A stretch of 64,000 nt of DNA from Annona cherimola (lineage: Eukaryota; Streptophyta; Magnoliopsida; Magnoliales; Annonaceae), in assembly GCA_030490835.1 (NCBI GenBank), contig CM059971.1, positions 72,434,224-72,498,223 of the forward strand. The letters run 5' to 3'. The notes under the pieces are model-generated. The model did not search any database. It saw nothing but the letters and a program-made list of their open reading frames with translations, and was not told the origin of the DNA. The position numbers and the translations under genes are program-made. Below are positions 36,777-47,809 of the stretch, one piece after another; the first letter of the stretch is position 1, and each line of letters starts with the position of its first letter.

Positions 36777-36835
36777 TTGTAGTCCCACCAGCTTATGTTA
36801 TATTGGATTGTTCTTTGCAGCAATGAGCATGAATG

Positions 36836-36841
36836 AATAAA
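36836..36841 (+). terminator. Polyadenylation signal of the SDR-like gene
   Basis: AATAAA 60 bp after the stop codon at 36774-36776. Confidence 0.6.
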
Positions 36842-37388
36842 ATGAGATCAATTGTTCTTCCATTAAAATGTTGGATCCATAAAAGCATGGGCACTTGATT
36901 CTGCTCCTATCAGGAAACAATTGGGATTTTACTACCCTTTTTCATACTGACAACAACTATAGCCAAAAGCAGCTGTTCCAGTTTTTCCTTCACGGGAAAC
37001 ATGATTTTCCTGATGTTTGGTTTGAGAGGATGCATGTCAATTACTGTGAATGAGTTGATAGGTGCCTAGGGAAGCTTCAGGAAATCAGAGCTCTGTCCTT
37101 AGTTCTCAGCAGTTAGTCCTTTTGCTAATATGCCTGAAAATTTTTGCTTTTCTCCTTTCGGTGGGCATTCTGAGGCTCCTAAAGCGTGAGGTTGTTAGGT
37201 CATGTGCCTTGGGTTGGTGTTCATTTCTACTCTGTACTAGCTTCTGGAGTGAAGCTGGTTTTTTGTTCCCATTCTTGGTAATAGTTTGCCTCATTAAAAG
37301 ACAGCCCACTCCCACTGGAATACAATATTTGTTAGTTCAAATTGGTTCAAAGGGCTCTCAACTTGGATTAAGAATGCTAAGGGCCTGC
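36842..37388. other. Region downstream of the SDR-like gene
   Basis: No recognised gene. A T-rich frame at 37062-37427 is open but has no recognised domain or splice context. Confidence 0.4.
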
Positions 37389-37870
37389 TTAGCCTTGCTA
37401 CTTCAGCAAGGTTCTTGTGGTGGATAATGCTATGTGGATCCATACAAATCCATCCCTGCTATCTCAGCAAGGCTGTTGTGGTGGATAATGCTAGGTGGAT
37501 CGCATACAAATCATCCCTGCTACCTCACAGCAAGGCTTTTGTGGTGGATAATGCTAGGTGAATCCATACAAATTATCCCTGCTACCTCTGCAAGGCTGTT
37601 GTGGTTGATAATGCTAGTTGGAACCCATCCAAATCGTCCCTGCTACCTCACAGCAAGGCTTTTGTGGTGGATAATGCTAGGTGAATCCATACAAATTATC
37701 CCTGCTACCTCTGCAAGGCTGTTGTGGTTGATAATGCTAGTTGGAACCCATCCAAATCGTCCCTGCTACCTCACAGCAAGGCTTTTGTGGTGGATAATGC
37801 TAGGTGAATCCATACAAATTATCCCTGCTACCTCTGCAAGGCTTTTGTGGTGGATATTGGCAAACTGGAT
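37389..37870. repeat. Minisatellite, ~61-bp units in ~123-bp higher-order dimers
   Basis: Units of the form CCCTGCTACCTC...GCAAGGCT.TTGTGG, then GATAATGCTAG, then CATACAAATTAT. From 37516 two alternating variants (62 bp with CACAGCAAGG and AGGTGAATCC; 61 bp with CTCTGCAAGG and GTTGGAACCC) repeat as a 123-bp dimer. A long open frame across it comes only from the repeat periodicity. Confidence 0.85.
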
Positions 37871-39175
37871 CCACCCAAAAGCAACCCCACAAAGCAGAAG
37901 TGGTTTCATCCTATATGCACTAATCAGAGATCCGATGAGTATTACACATCACACAAACCACTGGATCGACCTATTTCTGGCCCAAAACAAATCCACAGAT
38001 AAGGGGCAGTGTCCTTGAAGCATACATGGAATTTACATTTGCATCAACTTTTTTTTTTTTTTTTCTCCACACAATCATATATTTATGGATCGTTACAAGG
38101 TATGATCACACTGGATAATTAAATTAAAGAACCCCCACCAAAGGTTTTTGAGGAAAGGATACATTTTAGAAAATGATTTCTTTGGGTACAACCTCCCTTT
38201 GCCTTGAAGGCTAAAAACGTACCTAATTAAGCTCCGTAACGTTACTGAATTTTTGAATTTCATTGTAAATTTGTAATTTGTTAGTTCAATCACATTCATT
38301 ATCCGATTTGGGTCAACCAAAGCAGCGTTAGCAAAATCGAATTCTCGTTTGCGCAATCGCCTGAGAACTACGGTTCTCGTGGAACAGGAGAAAGATTTGA
38401 ATTAAGGGTATCATATCACATCATTTAATGTGATTTGATAGGGGTAATGATGGAAAGTAAAGAAAAGAAAATTACAATAGATAAGTTAGTTGTGTAGGTG
38501 ATGATTGAAAAAAAGATAATAATTTTTGAGGAATATTAAAAAATGATTAAAAAGATAAAGAGTACCTGGCGAAAGTAAAAAGTTCTAAATTAAAAAATTT
38601 TAGTTAGAAAAGTTTTCAGGTTTGTCAAACATCCCTAAGTTTGAGAAGGTTTGAATCAGGTTTGAATCAAGTTTGAGAGAAATTTTTTATATATTCTCTT
38701 TAATTTCCACATAAATGGCTTTTATCGCCGATTTCACTGAAAAATGTTTCATGAAAGTAGGACGAGAAAGAAAGAAAAAAAGAACTTGTCTACAGATAGT
38801 ATGATGCCTCTTTTATATGCTTTGCGTTAATTGAAATCCATTCCAATACCCTATTCCCCATTTTCTGAAATAATTTTGGAAAGTGTGGAATCGATTTGAG
38901 GTTTCACACTTGCAATAGATGTGCGAAAAAAATCATATTTGAAAGTTGAATAGGTGCATTTTGCGGAAGCTCAGATAATTTTCTTTCATTAAAAAACAGA
39001 GAATCCTGTATCGTTTGGTATCTAAATCAATATTTTCCTACTCTAAATATGTATACATGTATCAATACTTATCATGAAGTTTAACTAAAACTGATTTTAT
39101 TTAATATTTAATTTTTTTGTATGCTAGTGAAAACTTGCCCGGATCTAGTGCTTTAAAAAAATTTTAAATTTCGTA
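37871..39175. other. AT-rich DNA with MITE fragment, no gene
   Basis: A family A fragment lies at about 38398-38640 (GATTTGATAGGGGTAATGATG ... GTTTGTCAAACATCC). A poly-T run is at 38050-38063. Confidence 0.45.
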
Positions 39176-39393
39176 TTTGGGCTCAAGCATGATGTTTCCA
39201 TGTATATAAAATTTACATTTTTTTAATGCTTTTAAATATTTTATTTGAAATTTTAATGATAAAAATAAGACATTTCTCATGCGACAGCACAGGATGAATG
39301 CTTTATTTTTATTTAAAAAATTCCAAATAAAATATTTAAAGGCATGACAAATGTAGAAACTATATATATTGAAACCTCATGCTTGGGCCCGAA
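39176..39393. mobile_element. Foldback MITE (family C)
   Basis: Left arm GGGCTCAAGCATGATGTTTC; the right arm reads GGGCCCAAGCATGAGGTTTC on the minus strand (18/20). The arms continue pairing inward (TTTAAATATTTTATTTG on both sides) almost to the centre near CGACAGCAC, so the whole 218 bp folds back. Non-coding. Related copies lie at 50531-50740 and 50905-51150. Confidence 0.7.
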
Positions 39394-39952
39394 TAATAAT
39401 GCAAAAAATAATAAAAAAACTTAAAAAATGTGTCAGTGGACCGGAAACATTACGTCGTGCTCCGAAAAAGTTGGACAAAATTAGCAAAGAATTCTCTTTC
39501 TAAATCCAGCGAAATTGCGTTGCCAAACCTAATAAGCCCACTGAGTACAGTACAAAATGATCAGCAACATAACATAGGAGGATCCAAAATTCATTTTTAC
39601 AATTTGATTAGCCTACCAGGACATATTTCCAAGCTATGCAAAATTTCGTTATCTATTACAAATTTTGCAACTAAAGAAAATCCCATTAGATGTATTACAA
39701 TGTTGGCTTAATCACATAGACCAACATGAGAAGTATATTTTTCACTATCCGAATTTATTAGCTTATGGAAATTTGGAAAATATAATCCTTTACGACTGTG
39801 CAGATGGCCAGTACTCATTGGAATAAACAGAAGCCTGCGGCGGTTGGAGAGTGGATTTTAGGGTTCACGTTGGTCCGGGCAGCGGGATAAACGTCCAACT
39901 AGCTGAGTTGCATGAGGCAGCAGTGCAACTCGGTAGAATACTTATAGGTGAC
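39394..39952. other. Intergenic DNA, no recognised gene
   Basis: A frame at 39430-39711 is open but has no recognised domain or proper start. Confidence 0.4.
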
Positions 39953-40920
39953 TGTTGACACCCCTCCCTCAAGTACAAAATGTACAACACGTGGAAAAAG
40001 TCCAAGCCCAAGCAAATTCAAGGCAAAAGGAAGTTCACGCAAGCTAAGCAGACCCTTCCGCACTTAGCCCACGAGAGCGAAGCTCCACCAAGCCTCGAAG
40101 CAGGCTTCTTCAACAACCAGACCAGGCCTACAAAAGCGAAGCTCCTACAGGCCACCTCAACGGGCTCCACAATGTAGCCCACCAAGCCTCAGAAGCAGGC
40201 TTCTCTACAACTTTGGGCCTCTACAACGGCCCACCCAAAACAACGGGCTTAGCCAAGCTCTAGCCCACTATGGAAGGAGCCCGCCAAGTTCAAGCCCATG
40301 GACCAAGTCCAACACCTCAAGGGGCCCAAGGCCCATGCTCTCACTCCAAGCTCAAGCCCATGGACCAAGTCCAACCCTTCAAGTGGCCCAAGGCCCATGA
40401 TCCTACCTCAAGCTCAAGCCCATGGACCAAGTCCATAACCCCAAGTGGCTCAAAGCCCACTCCTACATCTATAAAAGGAGGAGCACCCCCCTCCTCAAGA
40501 GACACTTGGAGAGGCATCTCAGAGGGGAGGACGGGAGTCTGCAGCAACATCCCGGCGTCCCAGTTTTCCCGCTCTATGAGCTCTAAGCTTCTATTCCACG
40601 CCCCCTTTCCATCTCTCCCATTCTCTCAAGTCTTTCATTTCCCCCCTTTCACGCCGTGTAAACCGCCTCGGGTTGGCAGATTTTGCCATATTTGCTTCAA
40701 TCCAAAGGCTGGAACCCAGACTCTGTACGATTAGTGTCTTATTTCATTACACAGAGGCTGATCTCCCTTTAAAGATCAGTGACGACTCCGTTTTTTTTCT
40801 TTATTTTTGCTTGCGTGTTTGAGTCAATGCCCCGGCAAGGCGGGTGCACGCGGGTCCGCAGATTCCAGCATAATACGCTGCCGTTATGCTGCCGGATTTG
40901 TGACTTGATCCGTGTACAGA
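39953..40920 (+). mobile_element. LTR-like element (probable solo LTR) with TATA box
   Basis: Begins TGTTGACACCCC. A TATA box (CTATAAAAGG at 40470-40479) is followed by a GC/CT-rich leader and AT-poor sequence typical of LTR R/U5. No primer-binding site or retroelement coding follows. The right end is unresolved: GTGAC at 39948-39952 recurs at 40900-40904, but the sequence before it does not end in CA. Confidence 0.45.
40291..40476. repeat. 62-bp tandem repeat, three units
   Basis: CAAGCCCATGGACCAAGTCC starts units at 40291, 40353 and 40415, upstream of the TATA box of the LTR-like element. It may act as a promoter-proximal enhancer array. Confidence 0.85.
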
Positions 40921-42602
40921 AAGCCCCGTCTTAGCCGTTACGTTGCCAAAATCACGAGAAAACGCCCATATGCCAGATTTATCTAAAAACCGTGAATCCT
41001 AACCCGTTTTACCCCATGTGGATGCAGGAGAACTAAACCCACGCTGCTGTCTTGGAGGCGTTGAAAACCCATCCAACACAATCCAGATTTTCAAGGTCCG
41101 AAAAACCATTCCGAGCCAATCGTAGCGCTCGCGGCGGATGCTACAGTGACCCTGTCGTGTATTCTGAAATAAATGAGTTAGGTGTCTGTTTTTCGACCTA
41201 TAGAGTGAGGTATTTTCCAATAAAAAAAATACTCTATTCAAATATTCTAAGGTTCAGGTATCGGAACCAACGTGAATTACTAATATATATTCAATAGATA
41301 GTTTATAAAATATATTAGATATTTAAAGGTATAAAATATAATTTTAAAAACAAAGTAACTTGTTTAATATATCTACTATTGTGTACATTTAACAATTTTT
41401 TTTAAAATTATATTCTTATCATATTGGTTATAGATTTTTAAGTAAGATTTATAGTGAAATTATACATTTCAAACATAATATAAAGATTATTTTAATGAAT
41501 CGATTTAGACCCATAACCAAATTAACCTTAAAAGAACAGGATAAGGCAAGCTTTGGATCAACGAGATTCTACCTTGAAACCGTATCTAATCAACCTAGTT
41601 GCAAAGCAGTTTGTCGGTGTTGAGCAGAAGGCCGAACTAAGCCTAAGATATGGTCTATTCATTTCTTTGAAGTCGGTTTTATAAGAATGATTATATATAT
41701 TATGATGTATTTTAGACTAAAATACAACATTTATTTATTTTTATAATTAGGTATAATTTTCTTAATTTTTTTCTTCATAAACATGTTTTTCTAAATGTAT
41801 TCAATCTATACACAAAGTTTTGCTTTTTATAATATTTTTATATATTTATTTTTAATTTTTAAAAATCAAGTCTTTTAAGGGTTGAAAAATGATTTAAATG
41901 CCCTTGAAATTGGTAATTTTTTGAAAAAAAAAACATATGTAAAAGCATTGTAAAACGACCAAACTTGACATATGAATTAAATATAATTAGGAAAAGAAAA
42001 ACTAAATAAAAATAAAAATAAATGAATATTATATTTTAGCTTAAAATATATTATTGTGTGTATAATCATGCTCCTAGAAATAATACACATAAAATATAAG
42101 TTAAAAAATTATAAAAACTCAAATCTTATTGTAATATAAGTTAAGATATGATATAAATAAAATATGAGTTGACTGTCGCACCCAAATGAACTTTACTTCA
42201 CCATCTAACTTACAAGGCCGCCACATTGAGGGTTCACATCGATCCAATGGATCGCATTCCCGAATCTCTTTGTTTAATACCTTTTAATAATTTGATTTAT
42301 GAAATTTAATGCCTTAATTGTGTTTAAAAATATTTATTTAGTTATACAAGGCGTACCTCAACAAAAGTCATGATAGGTCACAGACCCAAATCACCTAAAA
42401 ATAGACAATTTAAAAGGATAGGTACTTGCTTTTAGGTGATTTAATTTTGTTGCTTACTAGAAATTGTACTAAATTAATATTCGACCAAATAAATAAATTA
42501 TTAGAGAATTAAATGAGGTGATTTTTTGGGAAATTTTTAAGCAATTGATTCTTTGTAATAATGGTGGAATAAGAATAAAAAATATAAAAATATAAAACAT
42601 GC
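40921..42602. other. AT-rich DNA, no gene
   Basis: 40921-41200 is GC-richer, with opposed open frames that were not recognised. The rest is A/T-rich with the recurrent AAACTTG/TTAAATATAATTAG repeat. Confidence 0.45.
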
Positions 42603-42848
42603 GGCTGTGTTTGGAACTTGATAAAACTTTTCAAAGCAAAATTTTCAGTGTAAAACTTTTTGAAATGAGGTAAGTGATATAATATGATTAATGATGAGAA
42701 GTAGTTGTATGAATAATTGTGGAAAGATAATTAAAAATTAAGATAGTTGTAATAGGAAAATGTGAATGAATAATTAAAAAAATAAAATAATTATATAGAG
42801 TAAAAAGCTTTACATTGAAAATTTTTTATGATTGACAAACAGACATAT
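42603..42848 (+). mobile_element. MITE family A copy
   Basis: Starts GGCTGTGTTTGGAACTTG and ends GATTGACAAACAGAC. The interior ATAATATGATTAATGATGAGAAGTAG is typical. Confidence 0.6.
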
Positions 42849-43131
42849 TGAACCTGTAAGCACCCACTACATTGAATCATTGCTGCATGGAAGAAAGGCC
42901 TTCGTGAGTGAAAAAGAATTGGTTGGGTTCATGGGTTGGTAGTAAATTTTTTTCCCATTTTTCTATATTTTTCTTATTATTCATTTATCCATTTTAATTT
43001 CGTTTAATTTATATCTCTATATTTTATTGTTGGGGGTCATTCTAAACGTGATTATGAATTATAACCATATTCACATACATAACCTTACATTTATAAAAGT
43101 AACAAAATGTTTCAAGAAATTTAATTTTTAA

Positions 43132-43410
43132 GGTGTGTTTTGCATTCTCGTAAATTTTTCAATTTAAAAACTTTTCATTTTCTACATTTATCATATTATT
43201 AATCATTTCTTCATATTTTTCCATACAACTATCAAACTTTTCAATCATTTCTCCAATAATTACCTATACAATTATCTTATCTATTTTAAATTTATTATCT
43301 TTATAATTTATTATTACCTCTATCATCTACATCATTTCTCCCTTTTAAAAGATTTTACTCAAAAAATTTTCATTTAAAAGTTTTAATCTATACCAAACAA
43401 GCTCTTAAAA
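43132..43410 (-). mobile_element. MITE family A copy
   Basis: Starts AAGGTGTGTTTTGCATTCTC and ends ATACCAAACAAGCTC. Inverse-orientation interior (ATTATTACCTCTATCATC). Confidence 0.6.
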
Positions 43411-43839
43411 TTTTTCATAAGTTAAAATCGGTTGCTACAAATGATATTTTATTGCAAATACTTTGTGGCATATTCTTATTTGAAAGAAAGAAAATTAGTT
43501 ATTTGTTTACAAATATTTTGTGGTTCATGCGCTTTATCAACAAAAATTACAAAGTAATATCATAGTATAGATAATAACTAAATTTGGTTACAATTAATAT
43601 TGAAAGAATTTAGCTAAATTAATATTGTATTTGGTCCAAAAATATACGCACATATATATATGAATTTTTGTTGGAGTGAAACGTGTGTTTTATAATATAA
43701 TGAAATTTTGTAAGAGCGAAAAGAGTGTTATATATATATATATCATAAGTATAATTTGTGGTCATATCTAGATTCAACCCGACCGTTGATATAATCTTCA
43801 TTCCAATCCAATCCATTTTGCCTATCAAGCACTCAAATG

Positions 43840-44093
43840 ATGGGAGTTATTAAAGCTAACCATAAAAATCAATAAATTTTCTTGATAAAAGTAAGATAGA
43901 TGATTGAAAATCCATTTTATTCATTATATTTAACATCATTTATATTAACATAAAAACCTTTTCATTTGTTTAATTTCGTTTTATATGGGTTCCATCCATA
44001 AATGTATAAAATCAATGTAATAAAATGGTTTAATGCTAAAATATTAATTTTAAAGTAAATTTTTTAATATTTAAATAATTTAAAATATCACTG
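43840..44093 (+). mobile_element. MITE family B, left half (split by 4.65-kb insertion)
   Basis: Aligns by eye with the left halves of the family B copies at 62335 and 49685: TTTATTCATTATATTTAAC, ATGGGTTCCATCCATAAATG, TAATAAAATGGTTTAATG, then TTTAAAATATCACTG. Continues exactly at 48747. Confidence 0.75.
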
Positions 44094-44449
44094 TGTTCCG
44101 GCCTCGTGAGAAAAAAATTAATTTATCCCATTCTGTTGATTTTTGGTTGAATGTAAAATTGTTTCCCTGTGGCTTTGAGAATAAATGCTTAATTAATTTC
44201 CCAACAAAATTTTAAAGCATCCAATTCTTTAACCGAGTCCGAAAAGTACATCACAGAAATATTTTGCATTGTGTTCCACATTCTGATTTTACATCTCTAA
44301 CGAGAAAACCCTTGATTAAAAGAGCTGAATACAATGGTCTATAAAAGAATGCTTAATAATAATGAAGTGCGTAGAAGATCCTTCTACGTCTTTACAAGTG
44401 CACGAAAGATCGTGTCTAACAAAAATATAAAGATAAATGAGTACACTTC

Positions 44450-44582
44450 GCCCCGCGCCGTGACTCGAATGTGAGGTATATGACGCCACGCGCCATATCT
44501 TTACGTATGAGGTTCATGACGCCACGCGCCATGACTTAAATGTGAGGTACATGACGCCACGCGCCATGTCTTAAATGTGAGT
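44450..44582. repeat. ~40-bp repeat, three units (GACGCCACGCGCCAT)
   Basis: (T/C)ATGACGCCACGCGCCAT occurs three times, linked by TTAAATGTGAGGT-like sequence. It is near the minus-strand 3' part of the giant LTR-like element. Confidence 0.8.
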
Positions 44583-44679
44583 TTACGCTTAGCCCGTCGA
44601 CCAGCGATGACTCGGTTTTGGAAACTAGTGAGGGGCCCGTCGGCTACACTAGTGACCCTACACAGCAAACTAAGTGCGC

Positions 44680-44862
44680 TCTTAGCTTCTGGATTTACAC
44701 AGCAGACCAGCGTGTCCCGCTTTCAGCTTCTGTACTTATACAAGAAACCAGCGTCTCCCGCATTCAGCCTCTGGATTTACACAGCAGACCAGTGTGTCCC
44801 GCTTTCAGCTTCTGTACTTATACAAGAAACCAGCGTCTCCCGCTTTCAGCCTCTGGATTGAA
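44680..44862. repeat. 82-bp tandem repeat made of 41-bp half-units
   Basis: CTCTGGATTTACACAGCAGA and TTCTGTACTTATACAAGAAA half-units alternate, each followed by CCAGYGT(G/C)TCCCGC, starting at about 44689 and 44771. Confidence 0.85.
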
Positions 44863-44943
44863 CAATTGGGTGATTTTACCAAGAAATGGATTCAACCGGA
44901 TTTAAAAAGTATGTTTGGGTCATTTTTGACCAATTAAAAAGGT

Positions 44944-45205
44944 TTGGGCCCAACTGGGCTTGTTGAAAAGAGTTTGGGCCTTCTTGGGCTTTTTTGGGAT
45001 TTTTGTGCCGTCTTGGGCTTTTTGGAGATTTTTAGGCCATCATGGGCTTTTTTGGAGATTTTTTTAGCCATTTTGGGCTTTTTGGAGAATTTTGAGCAAT
45101 CTCGGGCTTACTGGAAAATTTTAGGCCATCTTGGGCTTTTTGGAGGGTTTTGAGCCATCTTAGGCTTTTTGGAGAGTTTTGGGCCATCTTGGGCTTGCTC
45201 GGACA
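44944..45205. repeat. ~36-bp tandem repeat (TTGGGCTTTTTGGAGATTTT)
   Basis: Seven to eight degenerate units of the form GGCCATCTTGGGCTTTTTGGAGATTTT. The unit gives a Leu/Phe/Gly-rich open frame by periodicity only. Confidence 0.85.
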
Positions 45206-45600
45206 TTAAGGCTCGGGTTGAGCGAAGAGGTCATATATATATATATATTTGTATATATATTTGTATATATATAATAGAAATGTACTTAGCCTTGCGTATC
45301 AACTTAACCCACTGTTTGGGGAGTATCTACTCAGACAAAAGTATATGAAAATTCTTTTTTATAATATATATATTTTTGAAAGTCTAAAAATATATATATA
45401 TTTTTTTAGGGCCCATGGGGCAAATACATATATATATATTTTTTGAAGGCTCGCGGGACAAAATATTCATTTTTGGACGCCCGCGGGGCATTTATATAAT
45501 CTTAGAAATCAAAATCTTTGTTTTTGGATGCCTTTGAATATATATGCGTATTTTGATATATTTTCATAGAAAATACACATATTTTTATTTTATTTTCAAA

Positions 45601-46255
45601 GGAGGAAATATACTTAACCCGTGTGTCAATTCAACCCGCCAGTCGGGGAGTATCCACGTTGGGGAAAGTAGTTTTTGAAAATAATATATATGTATATATA
45701 TATATATAATATACACATATATATTTAAAGGAGAAAATATACTTAACCCGTGTGTCAATTCAACCCGCCAGTCGGGGAGTATCCACGTTGGGAAAAATAG
45801 TTTTTGAAAATAATATATATGTATATATATTTATATATATAATATACACATATATATTTTTATTTTATTTTCAAAGGGAAAAATATACTTAACCCGTGTG
45901 TCAATTCAACCCGCCAGTCGGGGAGTATCCACGTTGAAAAAAATAGTTTTTGAAAATAATATATATGTATATATATATTTATGTATATATATATTTATGT
46001 ATATATATAATATACACATATATATTTAAAGGAGAAAATATACTTAACCCGTGTGTCAATTCAACCCGCCAGTCGGGGAGTATCCACGTTGGGAAAAATA
46101 GTTTTTTGAAAATAATATATATGTATATATATATATATAATATACACATATATATTTTTATTTTATTTTCAAAGGGAAAAATATACTTAACCCGTGTGTC
46201 AATTCAACCCGCCAGTCGGGGAGTATCCACGTTGGGAAAAGTAGTTTTTGAAAAT
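45601..46255. repeat. Tandem array: conserved ~50-bp core with AT spacers, five units
   Basis: Cores starting TACTTAACCCGTGTGTC at 45611, 45740, 45886, 46041 and 46184 (spacing 129-155 bp) are nearly identical through CCGCCAGTCGGGGAGTATCC and ACGTT. The TATATA-rich spacers vary in length. A more diverged core sits at about 45287-45340. Confidence 0.9.
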
Positions 46256-46432
46256 AATATATATATGTATATATATATTTATATATATATAATATATAAA
46301 GAAGAAACTCTCTCTCTCTCTCTTTTTTTTTTAACTAAAAGAAAAAAAGAAAAATCTGGAGAACTTCGATGAGTTTTCCGCTCCAAGTTCTCCTCCCTCC
46401 CGTTGTGTCCCTCCTCAAATTGCAGCTCAAGG

Positions 46433-46446
46433 GGCATATTTATAGG
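46433..46446 (-). promoter_or_regulatory. TATA box of the LTR-like element (minus strand)
   Basis: Minus-strand CCTATAAATATGCCCC, followed leftward by a leader without ATG-rich coding and then CT/GA repeats. Typical LTR promoter layout. It points into the tandem arrays. Confidence 0.5.
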
Positions 46447-46449
46447 CGC

Positions 46450-46640
46450 GACAATGTAGTTCCGCGGGTTTGGATGGGTTCTGGGGCTGTCGTCGTTCCC
46501 GCGGAACTTCATTCCGCGGAACTACCTTTACGCGGAATTCGGGATTTCGTTGCCGCGGAACTATGTCCACGCGGAACTGCATCCGCGCGGAATCGATGAA
46601 CTTTTGCCGTGTGGTGATTTTCGCGGAACCCAATTGTCGT
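46450..46640. repeat. CGCGGAACT short-repeat cluster
   Basis: CGCGGAA(C/T) cores recur about every 15-25 bp (around 46450, 46500, 46516, 46532, 46553, 46570, 46588, 46622), just upstream of the minus-strand TATA box. It is a plausible binding-site array in U3. Confidence 0.8.
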
Positions 46641-46685
46641 GGGTTCAACGGCAAAAGTTGGCAGCTAGCTTTCTGATGCTTTTTC

Positions 46686-46850
46686 TTACACCACAATCTG
46701 CAACATATCCTCGTCATAGTTCTCTGCCCACCATCTTTGAGCTTGCCATTTACTACTACGTCCAGCATGGACCACCTCATACTCCCTGTCCATCCTTAGC
46801 ACCCCCCGTTCGTCTGAACCTGTCAGCACCAAGCTTTCGAGAGTAGCATG
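46686..46850 (-). pseudogene. Captured fragment, probable BRX-domain protein
   Basis: The minus-strand frame ends SSKWQAQRWWAENYDE...IVV then TAA. The WQAxRWWAEN pattern resembles the end of the BREVIS RADIX (BRX) domain of plant signalling proteins. The upstream part of the domain is not recognisable, so this is a tentative match. It lies just before the repeat-rich promoter of the giant element. Confidence 0.4.
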
Positions 46851-47149
46851 CTCTGCAATGATCTGCTGCAGCAGGTAATGCTGAGCCGATGCAGCAATCA
46901 GTGAGCTGATCGTCCACACCACCCTTGGCTTCAACTGGTCCTGCCATGGCACCGTCCTCGTGAGCGCCGCTGGCCATTTCATCGTCATCAGCGAGCTCAC
47001 GGCTCTCTGCTTCTCTGGCGAGGGGTGGATGAAATTCCCCTCCAATCTGCCGTCCAAGCCGCGTAGTCCAGTCGTCGTCACAGACAGGGTGTTTGCGCCT
47101 TGTGACATTGGGAACCCTTGGCGCTCCCATTGGAGGCTCTTCTCCTCAA

Positions 47150-47254
47150 TCTCTTGCAGACGCATGTGCAGGCTACGACGTCCTTGCGCGTTGGCCACCG
47201 GTCCTTGCTAGATTCCACTCGCTGGATAATCTCGCCGAGGAGCTTGGGCAGCAT
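47150..47254 (-). pseudogene. Captured fragment of a tubby-like F-box protein
   Basis: From a minus-strand ATG at 47254: MLPKLLGEIIQRVESSKD, then RWPTRKDVVACTCVCKR. This is the F-box segment of plant tubby-like (TLP) proteins (LPPELL..VIxRxEASE..WPxRKxVVACAxVC), which link SKP1-cullin ligases to targets. About 35 residues only; the tubby domain is absent, and sequence on both sides does not match. Confidence 0.7.
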
Positions 47255-47809
47255 CTTGGACCCAGAATCCTACGGCGACTGACTGCCATCGTCCTCTCCT
47301 TGTCCGTCTGGTCTGGTAGCTACCTTCGTCCCGCCTTTACGCCTACCTCGCTTGCGCCACAGTCTCCTGCTGGGCCACGAGATCGTCATCGGCATCGTCC
47401 GCGCCGAGCTCTTCTGCTGCGCTTGCAGCGATCAAGTCAACGACCGGGACTTCGACGCCATTTCGTCGTTGTGCAGACTACAGCCGCCTATGGCACGCAA
47501 CGGACTTGCGCGCCCGATAGCCTTCGGAGGCGACGACGGGTGGAGTATCGACCATGGGTGCCAGACTCGACCGAGCAGGCGTTGATCAGCCGGCAGTCGA
47601 GCGTCTTGCCGGGAGACTCGTCACCTCAGGGCCTGGTGAGGTTCCCACCGGAGAGAATCAATGGAAAATTCTCCTTGCTCTTTCACAGCAGTTTCTGACA
47701 GCTGAGCGACGTGGTCGACCAGGGAAACCTCCGTGACCGGAATCTCTCCCAGCCATCGATCCCGCGACTTTCAGCAGCTGCTTCACCGGAGAAGCGCCTT
47801 TGTTTCCAG

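Noticed and set aside
37062..37427. 121-codon hydrophobic frame downstream of the SDR-like gene
   Set aside because: T-rich sequence giving Leu/Phe codons. No domain or splice context, and it runs into the minisatellite.
37434..38018. Long 194-codon open frame with repeated WWIML blocks
   Set aside because: It only reflects the 61/62-bp minisatellite periodicity. No domain, no conserved start.
39948..40904. GTGAC as a target duplication for the LTR-like element
   Set aside because: The sequence before the right GTGAC ends GGATTT, not CA. A 5-bp match can arise by chance.
45950..46372. 140-codon frame rich in Ile and Tyr
   Set aside because: Translation of TATATA tracts and the five-core tandem array.
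46960..47740. Plus-strand GC-rich open frames up to 201 codons
   Set aside because: The recognisable protein fragments are on the opposite strand. These are antisense shadows.
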